A program made the position numbers and the translations under genes. From the NCBI RefSeq assembly GCF_030295995.1, contig NZ_AP027365.1, positions 2,450,066 to 2,514,065 of the forward strand: a DNA stretch of 64,000 bases, read 5' to 3'. Shown here one piece after another: positions 19,130-28,447 of the stretch. The notes under the pieces were generated by a model. It saw only the letters and a list, made by a program, of their open reading frames with translations. It was not told the DNA's origin and searched no databases. The DNA is from Thalassotalea hakodatensis. Its GTDB lineage: Bacteria > Pseudomonadota > Gammaproteobacteria > Enterobacterales > Alteromonadaceae. Every line of letters begins with the position of its first letter. The stretch's first letter is position 1.

Positions 19130-20749
19130 TTAAATCGTAAAATAGTCGAGCTGCGATAATACATGACTGCTAGCATTTTTCATTTCGTTACTTTTCTCAT
19201 TTGAGGTATTCACGAATACTGCATTTTGATCAACTAATGCTTTTATATCATGCATATTTTTACTTATTTCAACAACAACTGTACTTTGTTCTTCAGCTGA
19301 GGTTGCAATTTCATGCGCCTGGCTATTCACATCATTTACTTTATGGCGAATATCTTCCATTAACTCGTTACTATGAGATACGCGTTCATTGAGTGAGTGC
19401 GCTAAATCACTACTTTGATTCATTTGTACCTGTGCTTGATCGCCGGCAGTCGTTAAACTACCGAGTAAGGTTTCGATCTCGTTTACTGAAGTTTGCGATC
19501 GCTGAGCTAAGCCTCTTACTTCATCTGCTACAACCGCAAACCCGCGGCCTTGTTCTCCCGCTCTTGCAGCTTCTATCGCAGCATTTAACGCCAGTAAGTT
19601 TGTTTGTTCAGAGATCGCTTTAATGACATCAAGGATTTTTTCAATATTAACGGTTTCAGACTTTAAATTATCAACCGTATTACCCGTTTCTTTCAAAGCA
19701 TTTACCAGTATTTCGATTTCCTTAACAGATTCTTGTGAGGCAGATAAACTGACACCCGCCAAGTCATTAATTTCACCGGCTGCTGCAGCTGTTTGCGTAA
19801 TATTTTGCGCAATGTTCTGACTGGTTTGCGCCATTTCTTCTATCGCAGTAACCACGAGATCAATGTTATCAGTAATAGCATGTGCGCCATCTTGCAACTG
19901 ATTATTATAACTCAGCACTTCATCGCTATTACTCGCCACAATATCGCCAGAAGATTTAATATCTGCCATTGTGTTACGCAATCTCTCTACCGTTGTATTT
20001 ATCGACTTTGCTAACTCTGACATTTCATCACGCGTTGATACTGCGCAAGAAACATTCAGTAAACCTTTCGACAGTTTAAACGCAACGTCTTTAACTTGGG
20101 TGACTGCATTACTAATACCACGTGCAATCAGTTGACTTAGTATGATAGATACAACAAGGGAAAGTAGTAAACCAATATAGAAAACATAGGAAGCAATGGA
20201 AATGGCTTGTTCAATCTCTTGCTTAGTGTCTAATGCTGAACGGTCTACATGCTGTTTAAAATCATCGAAGAAATCCACTAAGACATAATAACTATCAACA
20301 AACGATTTAAATATTGGATATGGTGCTTTATTATCAGGTGCACTTTCCATCGCTTTTACAAAGTCATCTGCTTTTGTCTGATAATCCTCAATTAAGCTTT
20401 TTAGCTGGGTTATTTTACTTTTATCACCTTGATATGACGCGACAATTTTATTCACTAAATTCGGGGTTTGTTGATGATTTTCAGCAATTGTTGATAAGTA
20501 CCCTTCGGTTTGTTCTTCTAACGTTAGTAAGTAACTTATCTGTAGACCTCTTATATTTAACATAGTATCAACTTGGACTTCTTTGATACGTTCAAACTGC
20601 ATGGATGTGGTAAAGTTATTTTGATAAAACTGATTAAATTTATCTCCAATTTCATTGCTATAAAATTTAATCACCAACAGCGCTAACGTAAACACAACGA
20701 CTATTGCCAATGATAAGGCTTGCAGTTTTCTTAATATTGTCCAGCTCAT
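19130..20749 (-). CDS. Methyl-accepting chemotaxis protein
   Basis: The 539-residue chemoreceptor has TM1 at about 10-30, a periplasmic helical sensor of about 155 residues (four-helix-bundle type), TM2 near 185-210, a HAMP domain at about 212-265, and a long cytoplasmic coiled coil. The signalling tip is classic: [20 protein letters not shown] followed by [18 protein letters not shown] near 380-420. It relays a ligand signal to CheA/CheW. No CheR-binding pentapeptide is seen at the C-terminus. The ligand is unknown. Confidence 0.95.
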   Translation of the reverse strand: MSWTILRKLQALSLAIVVVFTLALLVIKFYSNEIGDKFNQFYQNNFTTSMQFERIKEVQVDTMLNIRGLQISYLLTLEEQTEGYLSTIAENHQQTPNLVNKIVASYQGDKSKITQLKSLIEDYQTKADDFVKAMESAPDNKAPYPIFKSFVDSYYVLVDFFDDFKQHVDRSALDTKQEIEQAISIASYVFYIGLLLSLVVSIILSQLIARGISNAVTQVKDVAFKLSKGLLNVSCAVSTRDEMSELAKSINTTVERLRNTMADIKSSGDIVASNSDEVLSYNNQLQDGAHAITDNIDLVVTAIEEMAQTSQNIAQNITQTAAAAGEINDLAGVSLSASQESVKEIEILVNALKETGNTVDNLKSETVNIEKILDVIKAISEQTNLLALNAAIEAARAGEQGRGFAVVADEVRGLAQRSQTSVNEIETLLGSLTTAGDQAQVQMNQSSDLAHSLNERVSHSNELMEDIRHKVNDVNSQAHEIATSAEEQSTVVVEISKNMHDIKALVDQNAVFVNTSNEKSNEMKNASSHVLSQLDYFTI

Positions 20750-20920
20750 TGTTATTCTTCAATAATTAGTTAACTTTCTTAAATACTAGTATAGATTTAT
20801 AAAAAACAAAGCTATATATTCACAACAAGCAACGAAAGAAACCTCGCGTTAACAGAACCATGGAATAAGGTGCATTAAAAGGCTTTGAAGTATGCCAGCA
20901 AATATTAATCACGAAATGGG

Positions 20921-20950
20921 TTGATAAGTGAATGATGTCATTCCTATAAT
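20921..20950 (+). promoter_or_regulatory. Sigma-70 promoter of sbcB
   Basis: TTGATA (20921-20926), 18 bases, then a perfect TATAAT (20945-20950), about 85 bases upstream of the sbcB start. The palindrome at 20953-20967 lies exactly at the expected transcription start. Confidence 0.55.
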
Positions 20951-20952
20951 TG

Positions 20953-20967
20953 CTGTATTCAATACAG
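20953..20967. promoter_or_regulatory. Palindrome CTGTATTCAATACAG at the sbcB start site
   Basis: Seven bases each side are perfectly complementary around one central base, directly after the -10 box, the position of a repressor site. It resembles a LexA box (CTGT-N8-ACAG) but has N7, one base short, so binding by LexA is doubtful. Confidence 0.4.
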
Positions 20968-21034
20968 TACTTATCATCAATCTACATGAATGTGATAACC
21001 AGTTTCCAATAATGTCTAAGGTAATATTCTTTCT

Positions 21035-22495
21035 ATGGTTAGTCAGCAACAACCCACCATTTTGTGGCACGATTACGAAACATGGGGCATCAACCCTAAA
21101 TATGACAAACCATCACAATTTGCAGGTATTCGAACAGATCTTGATTTGAACATTATTGGTGAGCCTGAAATGTTCTATTGTCAGCCGCCTAGTGATTACC
21201 TCCCGCACCCTGAAGCAGCATTAGTAACAGGCATTACCCCTCAAAAAGCATTACGAGATGGCATGTCAGAAGCCGATTTTGCTCATCGCATTCATCAGCT
21301 TTTTTCTCAAGCGAATACTTGTGTAGCAGGCTATAACAACATTCGCTTTGATGATGAAGTAACCCGTTATTTGTTTTATCGAAACTTTTATGACCCCTAC
21401 GCGCGTGAATGGCAAAATGGTAATAGCCGCTGGGATATTATCGATATGGTTAGGGCTTGTTACGCTTTAAGACCAGAAGGTATTGAGTGGCCAAAGGTTG
21501 TAGATAAACTAACAGGTGAAGAGCGCGTTAGCTTTCGGCTGGAATTGCTGACTCAAGCGAATGGCATAAACCATGAAGCCGCGCATGATGCAATGAGTGA
21601 TGTTTATGCAACGATTGCTATGGCAAAGCTCATTAAAGAAAAACAACCCAAACTTTACGAGTTTTTATTTGATTTACGTAGTAAAAAGCACGTGAGTGAA
21701 TTATTAGATGTTTACAACATGACCCCTGTTGTTCATACATCGAGTAAAATTTCATCTATCCATGGCTGCACTAGTTGGTTTGCGCCGGTTGCGTATCATC
21801 CACAAAATAAAAACGCCGTAATCGCCATTGATTTAGCACAAGATCCCACTCCCTTGTTTGAATTGAGTAGCGAGGAAATCAAAGCACGATTATATACAAG
21901 ACATGATGAGTTGGCGGAAGACGAGTTACCCATTCCCGTTAAACTTATTCATGTTAATAAATGCCCTGTTGTTGCGCCTGCTAAAACGTTATTACCCGAA
22001 AATGCAGAACGATTAGCGATCCCGCGCGAGACTTGTTTAGAGAACCTAGCAAAACTAAAAATGCACGTTGAAATACGGGACAAGTTAAGTGATGTATTTG
22101 CACCAGAATCTTTTGATGATGACGAACAGCCTGATGCTGAAGAAGCATTATATGGCGGTGCTTTTTTCAGCTCAAGCGATAAAGCGCAAATGGACATATT
22201 GCACCAATTGCCAATAGAACAATTGGCAACACACCCGTTTCAGTTTCAAGATGAGCGTTTATCAACCTTGTTATTCAGGTTTAGAGCTAGAAACTATCCT
22301 CAAACGCTTAATAACGAAGAACAATTAAAATGGCAGAGCTATTGCCAAAGTAAATTGCAGTATGGTGGTAAAGGTATCCTTTCTGCTGATGAATTTATGC
22401 TAAAAATTGAAAATCTTGTGCATGAACATGAGAGTGATCAGAGCAAAGTGGCAGTGTTAAAAGCCTTGTATGAGTATTTACAAGGAAGTGTTTAG
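21035..22495 (+). CDS. sbcB: Exodeoxyribonuclease I
   Basis: The 3'-5' single-strand DNA exonuclease acts in recombination and mismatch repair and interacts with SSB. At 486 residues it is close to E. coli ExoI (475). The DEDDh motifs are present: HDYETWGINP (residues about 12-21, Asp and Glu), GYNNIRFDDEVTRY, and HDAMSDVYATI near residue 190. The SH3-like and C-terminal helical domains follow (ISSIHGCTSWFAP, and LLFRFRARNYPQTL near residue 412). It has its own promoter and terminator. Confidence 0.97.
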   Translation: MVSQQQPTILWHDYETWGINPKYDKPSQFAGIRTDLDLNIIGEPEMFYCQPPSDYLPHPEAALVTGITPQKALRDGMSEADFAHRIHQLFSQANTCVAGYNNIRFDDEVTRYLFYRNFYDPYAREWQNGNSRWDIIDMVRACYALRPEGIEWPKVVDKLTGEERVSFRLELLTQANGINHEAAHDAMSDVYATIAMAKLIKEKQPKLYEFLFDLRSKKHVSELLDVYNMTPVVHTSSKISSIHGCTSWFAPVAYHPQNKNAVIAIDLAQDPTPLFELSSEEIKARLYTRHDELAEDELPIPVKLIHVNKCPVVAPAKTLLPENAERLAIPRETCLENLAKLKMHVEIRDKLSDVFAPESFDDDEQPDAEEALYGGAFFSSSDKAQMDILHQLPIEQLATHPFQFQDERLSTLLFRFRARNYPQTLNNEEQLKWQSYCQSKLQYGGKGILSADEFMLKIENLVHEHESDQSKVAVLKALYEYLQGSV

Positions 22496-22509
22496 TTAAA
22501 TCAATTCAA

Positions 22510-22544
22510 AAAAAGGCGTCACTTAGAGTAAGTGACGCCTTTTT
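22510..22544. terminator. Bidirectional intrinsic terminator between sbcB and the LRR gene
   Basis: AAAAAGGCGTCACTT (22510-22524) pairs perfectly with AAGTGACGCCTTTTT (22530-22544) around a 5-base loop. T-runs are present on both strands, so it ends sbcB on the plus strand and the LRR lipoprotein gene on the minus strand. Confidence 0.92.
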
Positions 22545-22567
22545 AAAGCTAAACATATCGTAACGAA

Positions 22568-25318
22568 TTATTGGCAATGCCTTGGTACATTGACACTCAA
22601 ATTACTGATGCTTTGTTCTAAATCTTCAATTTGAGCACAATCTATATTTTCATTTCCATAGAGGTTTAAGTAATTTAACTTCAACAAATTACTTAGTAGC
22701 GTTACATCATTTATATCATTATATGATAAATATAGTTCTGTTAGTTCACCTAACGACTGTAACTTACTGATATTTAAAACCTTATTGTTTTTTAGGTTTA
22801 AGTAAACCAATGACGGCATATTATCAATGTAAGTTATTTCATCAATAATGTTAGACTCTAGAGTTAGGTACTTAAGTGCTGGTAAGGTATTTTCAATATT
22901 AACAGAAGCAATTCGATTGCCACGCAAATTTAAATTAGAGAGTTTAGGGAGCTCTGAAAAGTCAGGTATAAAAGTTAATTGCCCATATATAACCTCAAGC
23001 GTAGTTAGATTTTTCAGTTCATTTAAAGGTGCGTAGTCAATATCATCCCCCAGATAATACAAGCTTAATTGACTAATATTATTCATCTGCTCTATACCAT
23101 TAAGTGACTTAATACCACTCGAATAGCAGCTAATATACGTAATATCAGCGATATCATTACCTCTGTTTCGTATGCATGCTGCAAGTGTTTCATCATCAAA
23201 CAGTTCAAAGTTTATTGGACGTTCAACACAATTAGAAGAATATTTTAAAGTAGATTCAGGTCTCGCTTGCAAATAGCTATTAATGTCTTCACACAATAAT
23301 GAAGAATTATTCGTTAAATCAATAGTCGTTAGTTTTATTAAATCAGTTAATGTACTAATATCAACTAACTGACTCATGCTTGTCATTTTAAGCGACTGTA
23401 ATGAAGAAAGGTTAGCTAGCATATCTAATGAAGTTACATGATTATTAACGTAAACTTCCAATTGTTTTAGGTTGACTAACGATGATAGAAAATCCATCGA
23501 TTCAACGTTGTTAATATTCATCACTGTTAACGTCTCTAATTTTGTCAAAGCACTAACAGGTGTCATATCATTTAAAGAATACATTCTGGTTAATGAAAGT
23601 GATTCCACATTAACAGCCCCCTCAAGGCCATCTAAAGAGGTTAAGCTCGTTAGGTCCTCTAACACAACTGATTTCAACGACAGTAGATTTGTCATATCAA
23701 ACAATGTCGTTATATTAGCCGAGCTAATAGAAAGTTCTTCAAGCGCAGTTAAATTAACTAGCTCTTCAAGATTTTCATAGCTATTTTGAGCAAGTATTAA
23801 TGCTGAAAGCTTTGTTAAGCCAGCAAGAGGAGAAACATCAATTGCAGCGTTATAATAAAGTCGCCCAATGTTTAGGTATTCAAGGTTGGTAAGGTTTTCT
23901 AGTGAGCTTATATCATCTAAATTACGGTTATTTGAAATATCCAAATAAGTCAGTTGAGTTGCAGTAGACAGTCCACTAATGTCAGATAAACGACTATTTT
24001 CTTGGATATTTAGTTTTTCTAAATTGGGTAATGATTCAACGAAAGAAACACTGGTCAAGTCTGCACGCTGCAATGAAAGTTCTTTTAATTTAGTGAGTTG
24101 CTTTAAACTATCTAAATTACTAATAGCGCTAACATTATTCATATTTAGCGCTTCTAGGTCTATCAATCCTTGAAGTTCGCTCAAGTCTATTTCTGCGTAA
24201 TTATCAGAAATATCGAGCGATACTAATGAGGTCATATCACTGATAGGTGTGAAGTCAGTTGTGCCAATGCCATTTAACTTAAGATGTGTTATCGAATCTT
24301 TTAAAGCTAAGGCGCTTAAATCGGTAACATAATTATTATGACTAATGTCTAAATGCGTAAGGCTTTCTAGCTTTGCTAAAAAGCTCAATGCGTTAAAACG
24401 AGAACCAACATTTGATAACTTCAAATCAGTTAAGTTCACCAAGTTTTCTATCCCTTGTGGGTTTACAAGGTAAACATTACTTAAATCAAGCACAGTTAAT
24501 TGTGTTAACTCAGAAAAGCTATTAGCATCTAAAGAATAATGGTATGTGCCGCTACTAAACAAAAAGGTTTGTAACTTTGCTAGACGTTCAAACGCTAAAT
24601 TATTTGAGTAAACACTATTATTGCTCAAATCTAAATGTATAAGGTTAGCTAAACCAAATACCGTATCTATGTTTTGAATACCATTATCCGATAAATCTAA
24701 ATATGTCAGCAGCTCTAATTCTGGTAGCGTTGATATATCATTAAGCTTAGCGTTGGAGATAGATACTTTGGTAAGGTTGGGGAATAACGCTAAATCAGCT
24801 AACGACGTAAATTCTATGCCATCACAGTGAATTTCAGCAAGCCCAAGATCATTTTCCGCTGAACTTGGTAAACACTGTTTAAAGCCATTATCTTCAAAAA
24901 CTGCATTATCAATTGCGTCATAAGCACTGATGCTAATATCGACAGATTTACTCACAGATGCGCCGTTATTATCTGTTGCTTGCAACGTAAACGATAGTGT
25001 TTCATCTGCTGACACCGAGGGAGCAATAAAAGACAATTCCTTTTGATCGTCAACTAGTGAAGAAACCGTGGTACCCGCTGTTTGTTGCCACACATAACTT
25101 GTAATAGTACCATCACTATCTGAAGCATTCCCTGTAATAATAATGGCGTCACGTTCGTAAGCCGTAACTTCACCAAAATCCGAAATCACGGGAGATTGAT
25201 TAGCTTGTTGCTTCGGGATGTTTGCTGAGGCAGAGCTAGAGCCTCCACCACCACAACCTATAGATAAGAGTGTTAACATCGATAATAACACTACATTTTT
25301 ATTTTTAATCACAGTCAA
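22568..25318 (-). CDS. Leucine-rich-repeat lipoprotein (internalin-like) with PKD/Ig-like domain
   Basis: About 916 residues. I prefer TTG 25318, which has AAAGGA 6 bases upstream and leaves a proper lipoprotein signal (IKNKNVVLLSMLTLLSIGC); ATG 25351 and GTG 25312 are alternatives. After the lipidated Cys comes GGGGSSSAS, an Ig/PKD-like domain (VISDFGEVTAYERDAI to the SVDISI strand), then about 25 leucine-rich repeats of 21-23 residues (pattern L-x-x-L-x-x-L-x-L-x-x-N-x-I), split by two inserts with paired Cys, and a closing C-terminal Cys. It is probably an outer-membrane binding or adhesion protein. Partner unknown. Confidence 0.85.
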   Translation of the reverse strand: MTVIKNKNVVLLSMLTLLSIGCGGGGSSSASANIPKQQANQSPVISDFGEVTAYERDAIIITGNASDSDGTITSYVWQQTAGTTVSSLVDDQKELSFIAPSVSADETLSFTLQATDNNGASVSKSVDISISAYDAIDNAVFEDNGFKQCLPSSAENDLGLAEIHCDGIEFTSLADLALFPNLTKVSISNAKLNDISTLPELELLTYLDLSDNGIQNIDTVFGLANLIHLDLSNNSVYSNNLAFERLAKLQTFLFSSGTYHYSLDANSFSELTQLTVLDLSNVYLVNPQGIENLVNLTDLKLSNVGSRFNALSFLAKLESLTHLDISHNNYVTDLSALALKDSITHLKLNGIGTTDFTPISDMTSLVSLDISDNYAEIDLSELQGLIDLEALNMNNVSAISNLDSLKQLTKLKELSLQRADLTSVSFVESLPNLEKLNIQENSRLSDISGLSTATQLTYLDISNNRNLDDISSLENLTNLEYLNIGRLYYNAAIDVSPLAGLTKLSALILAQNSYENLEELVNLTALEELSISSANITTLFDMTNLLSLKSVVLEDLTSLTSLDGLEGAVNVESLSLTRMYSLNDMTPVSALTKLETLTVMNINNVESMDFLSSLVNLKQLEVYVNNHVTSLDMLANLSSLQSLKMTSMSQLVDISTLTDLIKLTTIDLTNNSSLLCEDINSYLQARPESTLKYSSNCVERPINFELFDDETLAACIRNRGNDIADITYISCYSSGIKSLNGIEQMNNISQLSLYYLGDDIDYAPLNELKNLTTLEVIYGQLTFIPDFSELPKLSNLNLRGNRIASVNIENTLPALKYLTLESNIIDEITYIDNMPSLVYLNLKNNKVLNISKLQSLGELTELYLSYNDINDVTLLSNLLKLNYLNLYGNENIDCAQIEDLEQSISNLSVNVPRHCQ

Positions 25319-25466
25319 GTACCATCCTTTAGATAAAATTTGGACGGCCACAACCAGTTAGCAGTCCATTGCTATTTGTACAATTGTTACATAAATGTTA
25401 ACTACGAGACAAGAAGATATTGTCTTTAATGTTACAATAACTTTCCAATCTATAGCTGTAGATAAT

Positions 25467-25488
25467 AAAAAAGGCACTTTACGTGCCT
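25467..25488 (-). terminator. Intrinsic terminator, minus strand
   Basis: On the minus strand AGGCAC (25488-25483 complement) pairs with GTGCCT across a 5-base loop and is followed at once by six T residues. It lies 8 bases after the last stop codon of the PEP-CTERM remnant, so it was probably that gene's terminator; today it can also end the transcript of the gene at 25652-26143. Confidence 0.75.
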
Positions 25489-25495
25489 CTTCGTT

Positions 25496-25602
25496 TTACG
25501 ATGCTTTTCTTCTTACATTATCAAACCAAGTGTAGCTTAACCCAAAAGAACGATTGTCGAAGGTTCAGGAACACGAGCAAGGTACTCATCCACACATATG
25601 AG
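25496..25602 (-). pseudogene. Decayed C-terminal end of a PEP-CTERM sorted protein
   Basis: On the minus strand one frame reads VDEYLARVPEPSTIVLLG then stop; the next frame continues LSYTWFDNVRRKAS then stop at 25496. Joined by a one-base shift this is a PEP-CTERM tail: the VPEPST motif, a short hydrophobic stretch (partly lost) and a basic RRK end, immediately followed by a terminator. Upstream an in-frame stop (TAG) ends the similarity, so the body of the gene is gone. Known PEP-CTERM proteins are cleaved by an exosortase during export. The motif is seen; the gene-remnant reading is inferred. Confidence 0.5.
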
Positions 25603-25651
25603 CTATAACTCGCAATCTTCCTAAAATATAAAGCTCTATTAACGTATAAAG

Positions 25652-26143
25652 CTAATTAATACTATCCCAAACCTGCTGTTCTACTTGTTTAATATGACGT
25701 TCCATCATAATCTGCCACTTGCCATTTTGTTTCACCAATAACGCTTCAAAATGAGCGATAAACGGTGATTTTTTACCTTGGCTACCTATACTGTAATAAT
25801 AGAAATAACCGGTTTGATGTGCCGTTGTGTTACTCAATAACGATGATGTAAACTTAAACGTTACCCCTGCTTTCATATTACCTGCTTTGGTGTCATCAAA
25901 GCCTTGTTTCCAGCGTGTTAGCGCATTAGCAATCGGGTAGCTTGTTTTTGCAATATCCGATACTAAAATAGCGTCTGAATGAAAAGTTGCTGAATAACCG
26001 TCAAAATCACCTGTTGCAACCGTTTTTTCTGCTTCTTGCCAAAAGGCAGCTAACTCTTTTTCTACCTCAGTATTTGCTTGAGCCTGAAAGTGAGTAAAGA
26101 CACTGATCAACAGTAATAATGTTATATAATGTATTGTTGGCAT
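25652..26143 (-). CDS. Exported SnoaL/DUF4440-like (NTF2-fold) protein
   Basis: The 163-residue protein has a signal peptide (THYITLLLLISVFT-like hydrophobic start, cleavage after QAQA near residue 23) and then an NTF2-like domain: EKELAAFWQEAEKTVATGDF, GYSATFHSDAILV, and the closing LVKQNGKWQIMMERH. Such alpha+beta cones bind small ligands, sometimes as hydrolases or isomerases; the substrate is unknown. It follows the dehydrogenase gene at 26187-27056 with a 43-base gap and may be co-transcribed with it. Confidence 0.75.
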   Translation of the reverse strand: MPTIHYITLLLLISVFTHFQAQANTEVEKELAAFWQEAEKTVATGDFDGYSATFHSDAILVSDIAKTSYPIANALTRWKQGFDDTKAGNMKAGVTFKFTSSLLSNTTAHQTGYFYYYSIGSQGKKSPFIAHFEALLVKQNGKWQIMMERHIKQVEQQVWDSIN

Positions 26144-26186
26144 GCGGTAATCCTTTTATTTGTTATTGTATGTTGTTTATAAACTA

Positions 26187-27056
26187 TTACTCAGGTTTTT
26201 TATAGCGAGCAATTAAGCTTGAAGTATCCCAACGATTGCCGCCTAATGCCTGTACCTCTTCATAATAATTATCAAGTTGTTTGGTGATAGTAAGATCTAC
26301 ACCGAGATTTTCAGCTTCATCAAACGCCATACCAAGATCTTTGCGTACCCAGTCAACAGCAAAACCAAAATCAAATTCACGGTCACACATGGTTTTACCA
26401 CGATTATCCATTTGCCAAGAGCCAGCTGCACCTTTAGAAATTGTTGCCAATAATTTATCGGTATCAAGCCCTGCGTGTTGGGCAAAGTTTAGACCTTCTG
26501 CTAACCCCTGTACGGCATTGACAAAGCAAATTTGATTCACCATTTTCGCGAGTTGCCCTGAACCGATGTCGCCCATTAGCTGGCTAAATCGTGCGTATGC
26601 GTCCATCACGGGTTGTACTTTGTCAAAAGTTACTTGCTCGCCTCCACACATAATGGTTAGTACACCATTTTCAGCACCTGCTTGACCCCCTGAAACCGGG
26701 GCATCAATAAAGCCAATACCATATTCATTTGCAACATCATGCATTTCTTTAGCAAGAGACGCAGAGGCGGTAGTATGATCAACAACCGTACTTCTTTTAG
26801 TTAAGCCTGAGAAAACACCATTTTCGCCCGTTAATACTTGCCTAACGTCATCGTCGTTACCTACACAAACAAACACTATTTCGCAGCCTTGCGCCGCTTG
26901 TTTTGGCGTATCGGCATATTGTCCATTAAACGCTTCACTCCAGCTAACTGCTTTTGCTGTCGTGCGATTATAAACCGTAACCTCATGCCCTGCTTTGACT
27001 AAATGCCCTGCCATTGGGTAACCCATTACGCCCAATCCGATAAATGCAACTTTCAT
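26187..27056 (-). CDS. 3-hydroxyisobutyrate dehydrogenase/GarR-type NAD(P)-dependent oxidoreductase
   Basis: The 289-residue beta-hydroxyacid dehydrogenase starts at ATG 27056 (MKVAFIGLGVMG), the usual family start; upstream residues are not conserved. The Rossmann motif GLGVMGYPMA lies at residues 7-16, the substrate-binding DAPVSGGQAGAENG near 120, and the catalytic Lys in LAKMVNQ near 168. These enzymes oxidise 3-hydroxyisobutyrate, tartronate semialdehyde or glyoxylate-type substrates; which one cannot be told. No valine-degradation genes are nearby. Confidence 0.85.
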   Translation of the reverse strand: MKVAFIGLGVMGYPMAGHLVKAGHEVTVYNRTTAKAVSWSEAFNGQYADTPKQAAQGCEIVFVCVGNDDDVRQVLTGENGVFSGLTKRSTVVDHTTASASLAKEMHDVANEYGIGFIDAPVSGGQAGAENGVLTIMCGGEQVTFDKVQPVMDAYARFSQLMGDIGSGQLAKMVNQICFVNAVQGLAEGLNFAQHAGLDTDKLLATISKGAAGSWQMDNRGKTMCDREFDFGFAVDWVRKDLGMAFDEAENLGVDLTITKQLDNYYEEVQALGGNRWDTSSLIARYKKPE

Positions 27057-27176
27057 AATGATCTCTATACAACATACTGAAAACATAGTTTATAACATGA
27101 TTCAGCACATCAGATAGTTGTTAAATTAACTTTTATCTATTATCGTTACCAAGACATCCGACCACAGGAACCAAAG

Positions 27177-27665
27177 ATGAGCAACAACTTCTACCAATAC
27201 CAAGTTGTCACCAATAGAAAACAAGCGTTTGAGTTAAACAGTTTAAAGAATAAAGTTGTACTGATTATCAACACAGCAAGTGCATGTGGCTTTACACCTC
27301 AATATGCTGGATTAGAAGAACTTTATCAAAAGTATAAGGATAAGGGATTCGAAATCCTAGCCTTTCCGTGTAACCAGTTTGGTAAACAAGAAAAAGGTGA
27401 TAATGAAGCCATTCAACAATTTTGTGATCTAAATTTTAAGATAAACTTTCCGTTAATGGATAAAGTGGAAGTAAACGGTGACAATGCAGCACCATTATTT
27501 ACCTTTCTAAAAAAAGAAGCGCCAGGTATTCTCGGCTCTAAATCAATTAAATGGAACTTTACCAAGTTTCTTGTCGACGGTAACGGAAACGTTGTTAAGC
27601 GCTACTCCCCTACAACCAAACCAGAAGAACTTAGTCATGATATTGAACGTTTATTAGCCGTATAG
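27177..27665 (+). CDS. Glutathione peroxidase family protein (Cys type)
   Basis: A 162-residue thiol peroxidase of the thioredoxin fold. The peroxidatic residue is Cys37 in TASACGFTPQY, followed by the family FPCNQFGKQE motif (Gln) and KWNFTKFLVDGNG (Trp, Asn) completing the catalytic tetrad. E. coli BtuE is the closest named relative; such enzymes often use thioredoxin in place of glutathione. It is divergent from the dehydrogenase at 26187-27056. Confidence 0.93.
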   Translation: MSNNFYQYQVVTNRKQAFELNSLKNKVVLIINTASACGFTPQYAGLEELYQKYKDKGFEILAFPCNQFGKQEKGDNEAIQQFCDLNFKINFPLMDKVEVNGDNAAPLFTFLKKEAPGILGSKSIKWNFTKFLVDGNGNVVKRYSPTTKPEELSHDIERLLAV

Positions 27666-27683
27666 TACTCCATAGATAGTCAC

Positions 27684-27711
27684 AAAAAAGCCACCTAAAT
27701 TTTAAGGTGGC
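27684..27711 (-). terminator. Terminator of the small secreted protein gene
   Basis: Read on the minus strand GCCACCT pairs with AGGTGGC around an 8-base AT loop and is followed by six T residues (27684-27689 complement). It lies 28 bases after the stop codon of the gene at 27739-28314. It also separates that gene from the convergent peroxidase gene. Confidence 0.8.
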
Positions 27712-27738
27712 AAAAAGCGTTTGAATATGAATTAAAAA

Positions 27739-28314
27739 TTAACGCTTTGCATCTAGTGCCTGTTGAATGTTATCTAAGTCATCAACGGTAAACTCGCCTT
27801 TTTCAAGCAACTTCATGATAAGATCAGGTCCAACGTGACCAGCTTTTTTAATCTGAATGACCTTATGTTCTCCATCATGCTTAATTTCCTTGACGATTTT
27901 CTTAGCGATATTGCTACCAGAACTCTCTTCTTCGATTTCGAAAACAAAAACTTGTTCTGCGTTACCATCTGTCCAAGTAGAGATTGATTCTGAATTAGAA
28001 TGTATTTTTATCATATCTGCATCGACATGAATGTTACCTAATTGTTCTGCTACCTTGTCGCGCAAATCTTCTGGCAAAACACTTAACGCACCTTTCAATG
28101 CAGTTAGATCATTAAGTGTCGCTTCTGATAACACTAAATCAGCAACCTCACCATTTGATTTTACGAAAACTTGAACGTCTTTATCACCATCAGCGATAAC
28201 TTCAATTTGATGTTCTTTACTATCCGATGTAGACATGGCTATTGCAGACATGCTACTCAGAGCCCCTAATACAGAAAACGCAATGGCTAATGTCGTTTTA
28301 TTTATAGTTTTCAT
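27739..28314 (-). CDS. Unknown secreted protein, probable output of the adjacent two-component system
   Basis: A 191-residue exported protein with a clean signal peptide (MKTINKTTLAIAFSVLGALS, cleavage near AIA residue 26). The mature part is acidic, without cysteines, with alternating beta-like stretches (HQIEVIADGDKDVQVFVK, EQVFVFEIEEE, HKVIQIKKAG) and helical segments. I recognise no domain. It is divergent from the histidine kinase gene and has a candidate sigma-54 promoter at 28367-28381 with enhancer-like sites further upstream. By position it corresponds to zraP in zraP-zraSR, but the sequence is not ZraP-like. Confidence 0.75.
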   Translation of the reverse strand: MKTINKTTLAIAFSVLGALSSMSAIAMSTSDSKEHQIEVIADGDKDVQVFVKSNGEVADLVLSEATLNDLTALKGALSVLPEDLRDKVAEQLGNIHVDADMIKIHSNSESISTWTDGNAEQVFVFEIEEESSGSNIAKKIVKEIKHDGEHKVIQIKKAGHVGPDLIMKLLEKGEFTVDDLDNIQQALDAKR

Positions 28315-28366
28315 GTTAATTTTCCTTTCAATATTAAATGCGATAATCGTTTACGAAAGGATAATA

Positions 28367-28381
28367 GCGAATACTATGCCA
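28367..28381 (-). promoter_or_regulatory. Candidate sigma-54 promoter of the secreted protein gene
   Basis: On the minus strand the 15 bases read TGGCATAGTATTCGC. The consensus is TGGCACGNNNNTTGC: the invariant GG and GC are present with exact spacing, and only three positions differ. The predicted start is near 28355, about 40 bases before the ATG. An enhancer-binding regulator gene is next door. Confidence 0.55.
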
Positions 28382-28447
28382 ATGAATAATTTTCTTTATT
28401 TTACATGGGATTAATGAAAATAAGTTACTAATTAATCATTGAAAATT

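Noticed and set aside
20953-20967. LexA (SOS) box upstream of sbcB
   Set aside because: The half-sites are separated by 7 bases; LexA boxes need 8. Kept only as an unexplained palindrome.
20928-21149. Open frame overlapping the sbcB start
   Set aside because: It runs out of frame into sbcB, whose product is unmistakable; most of it is a shadow and the upstream part lacks an SD.
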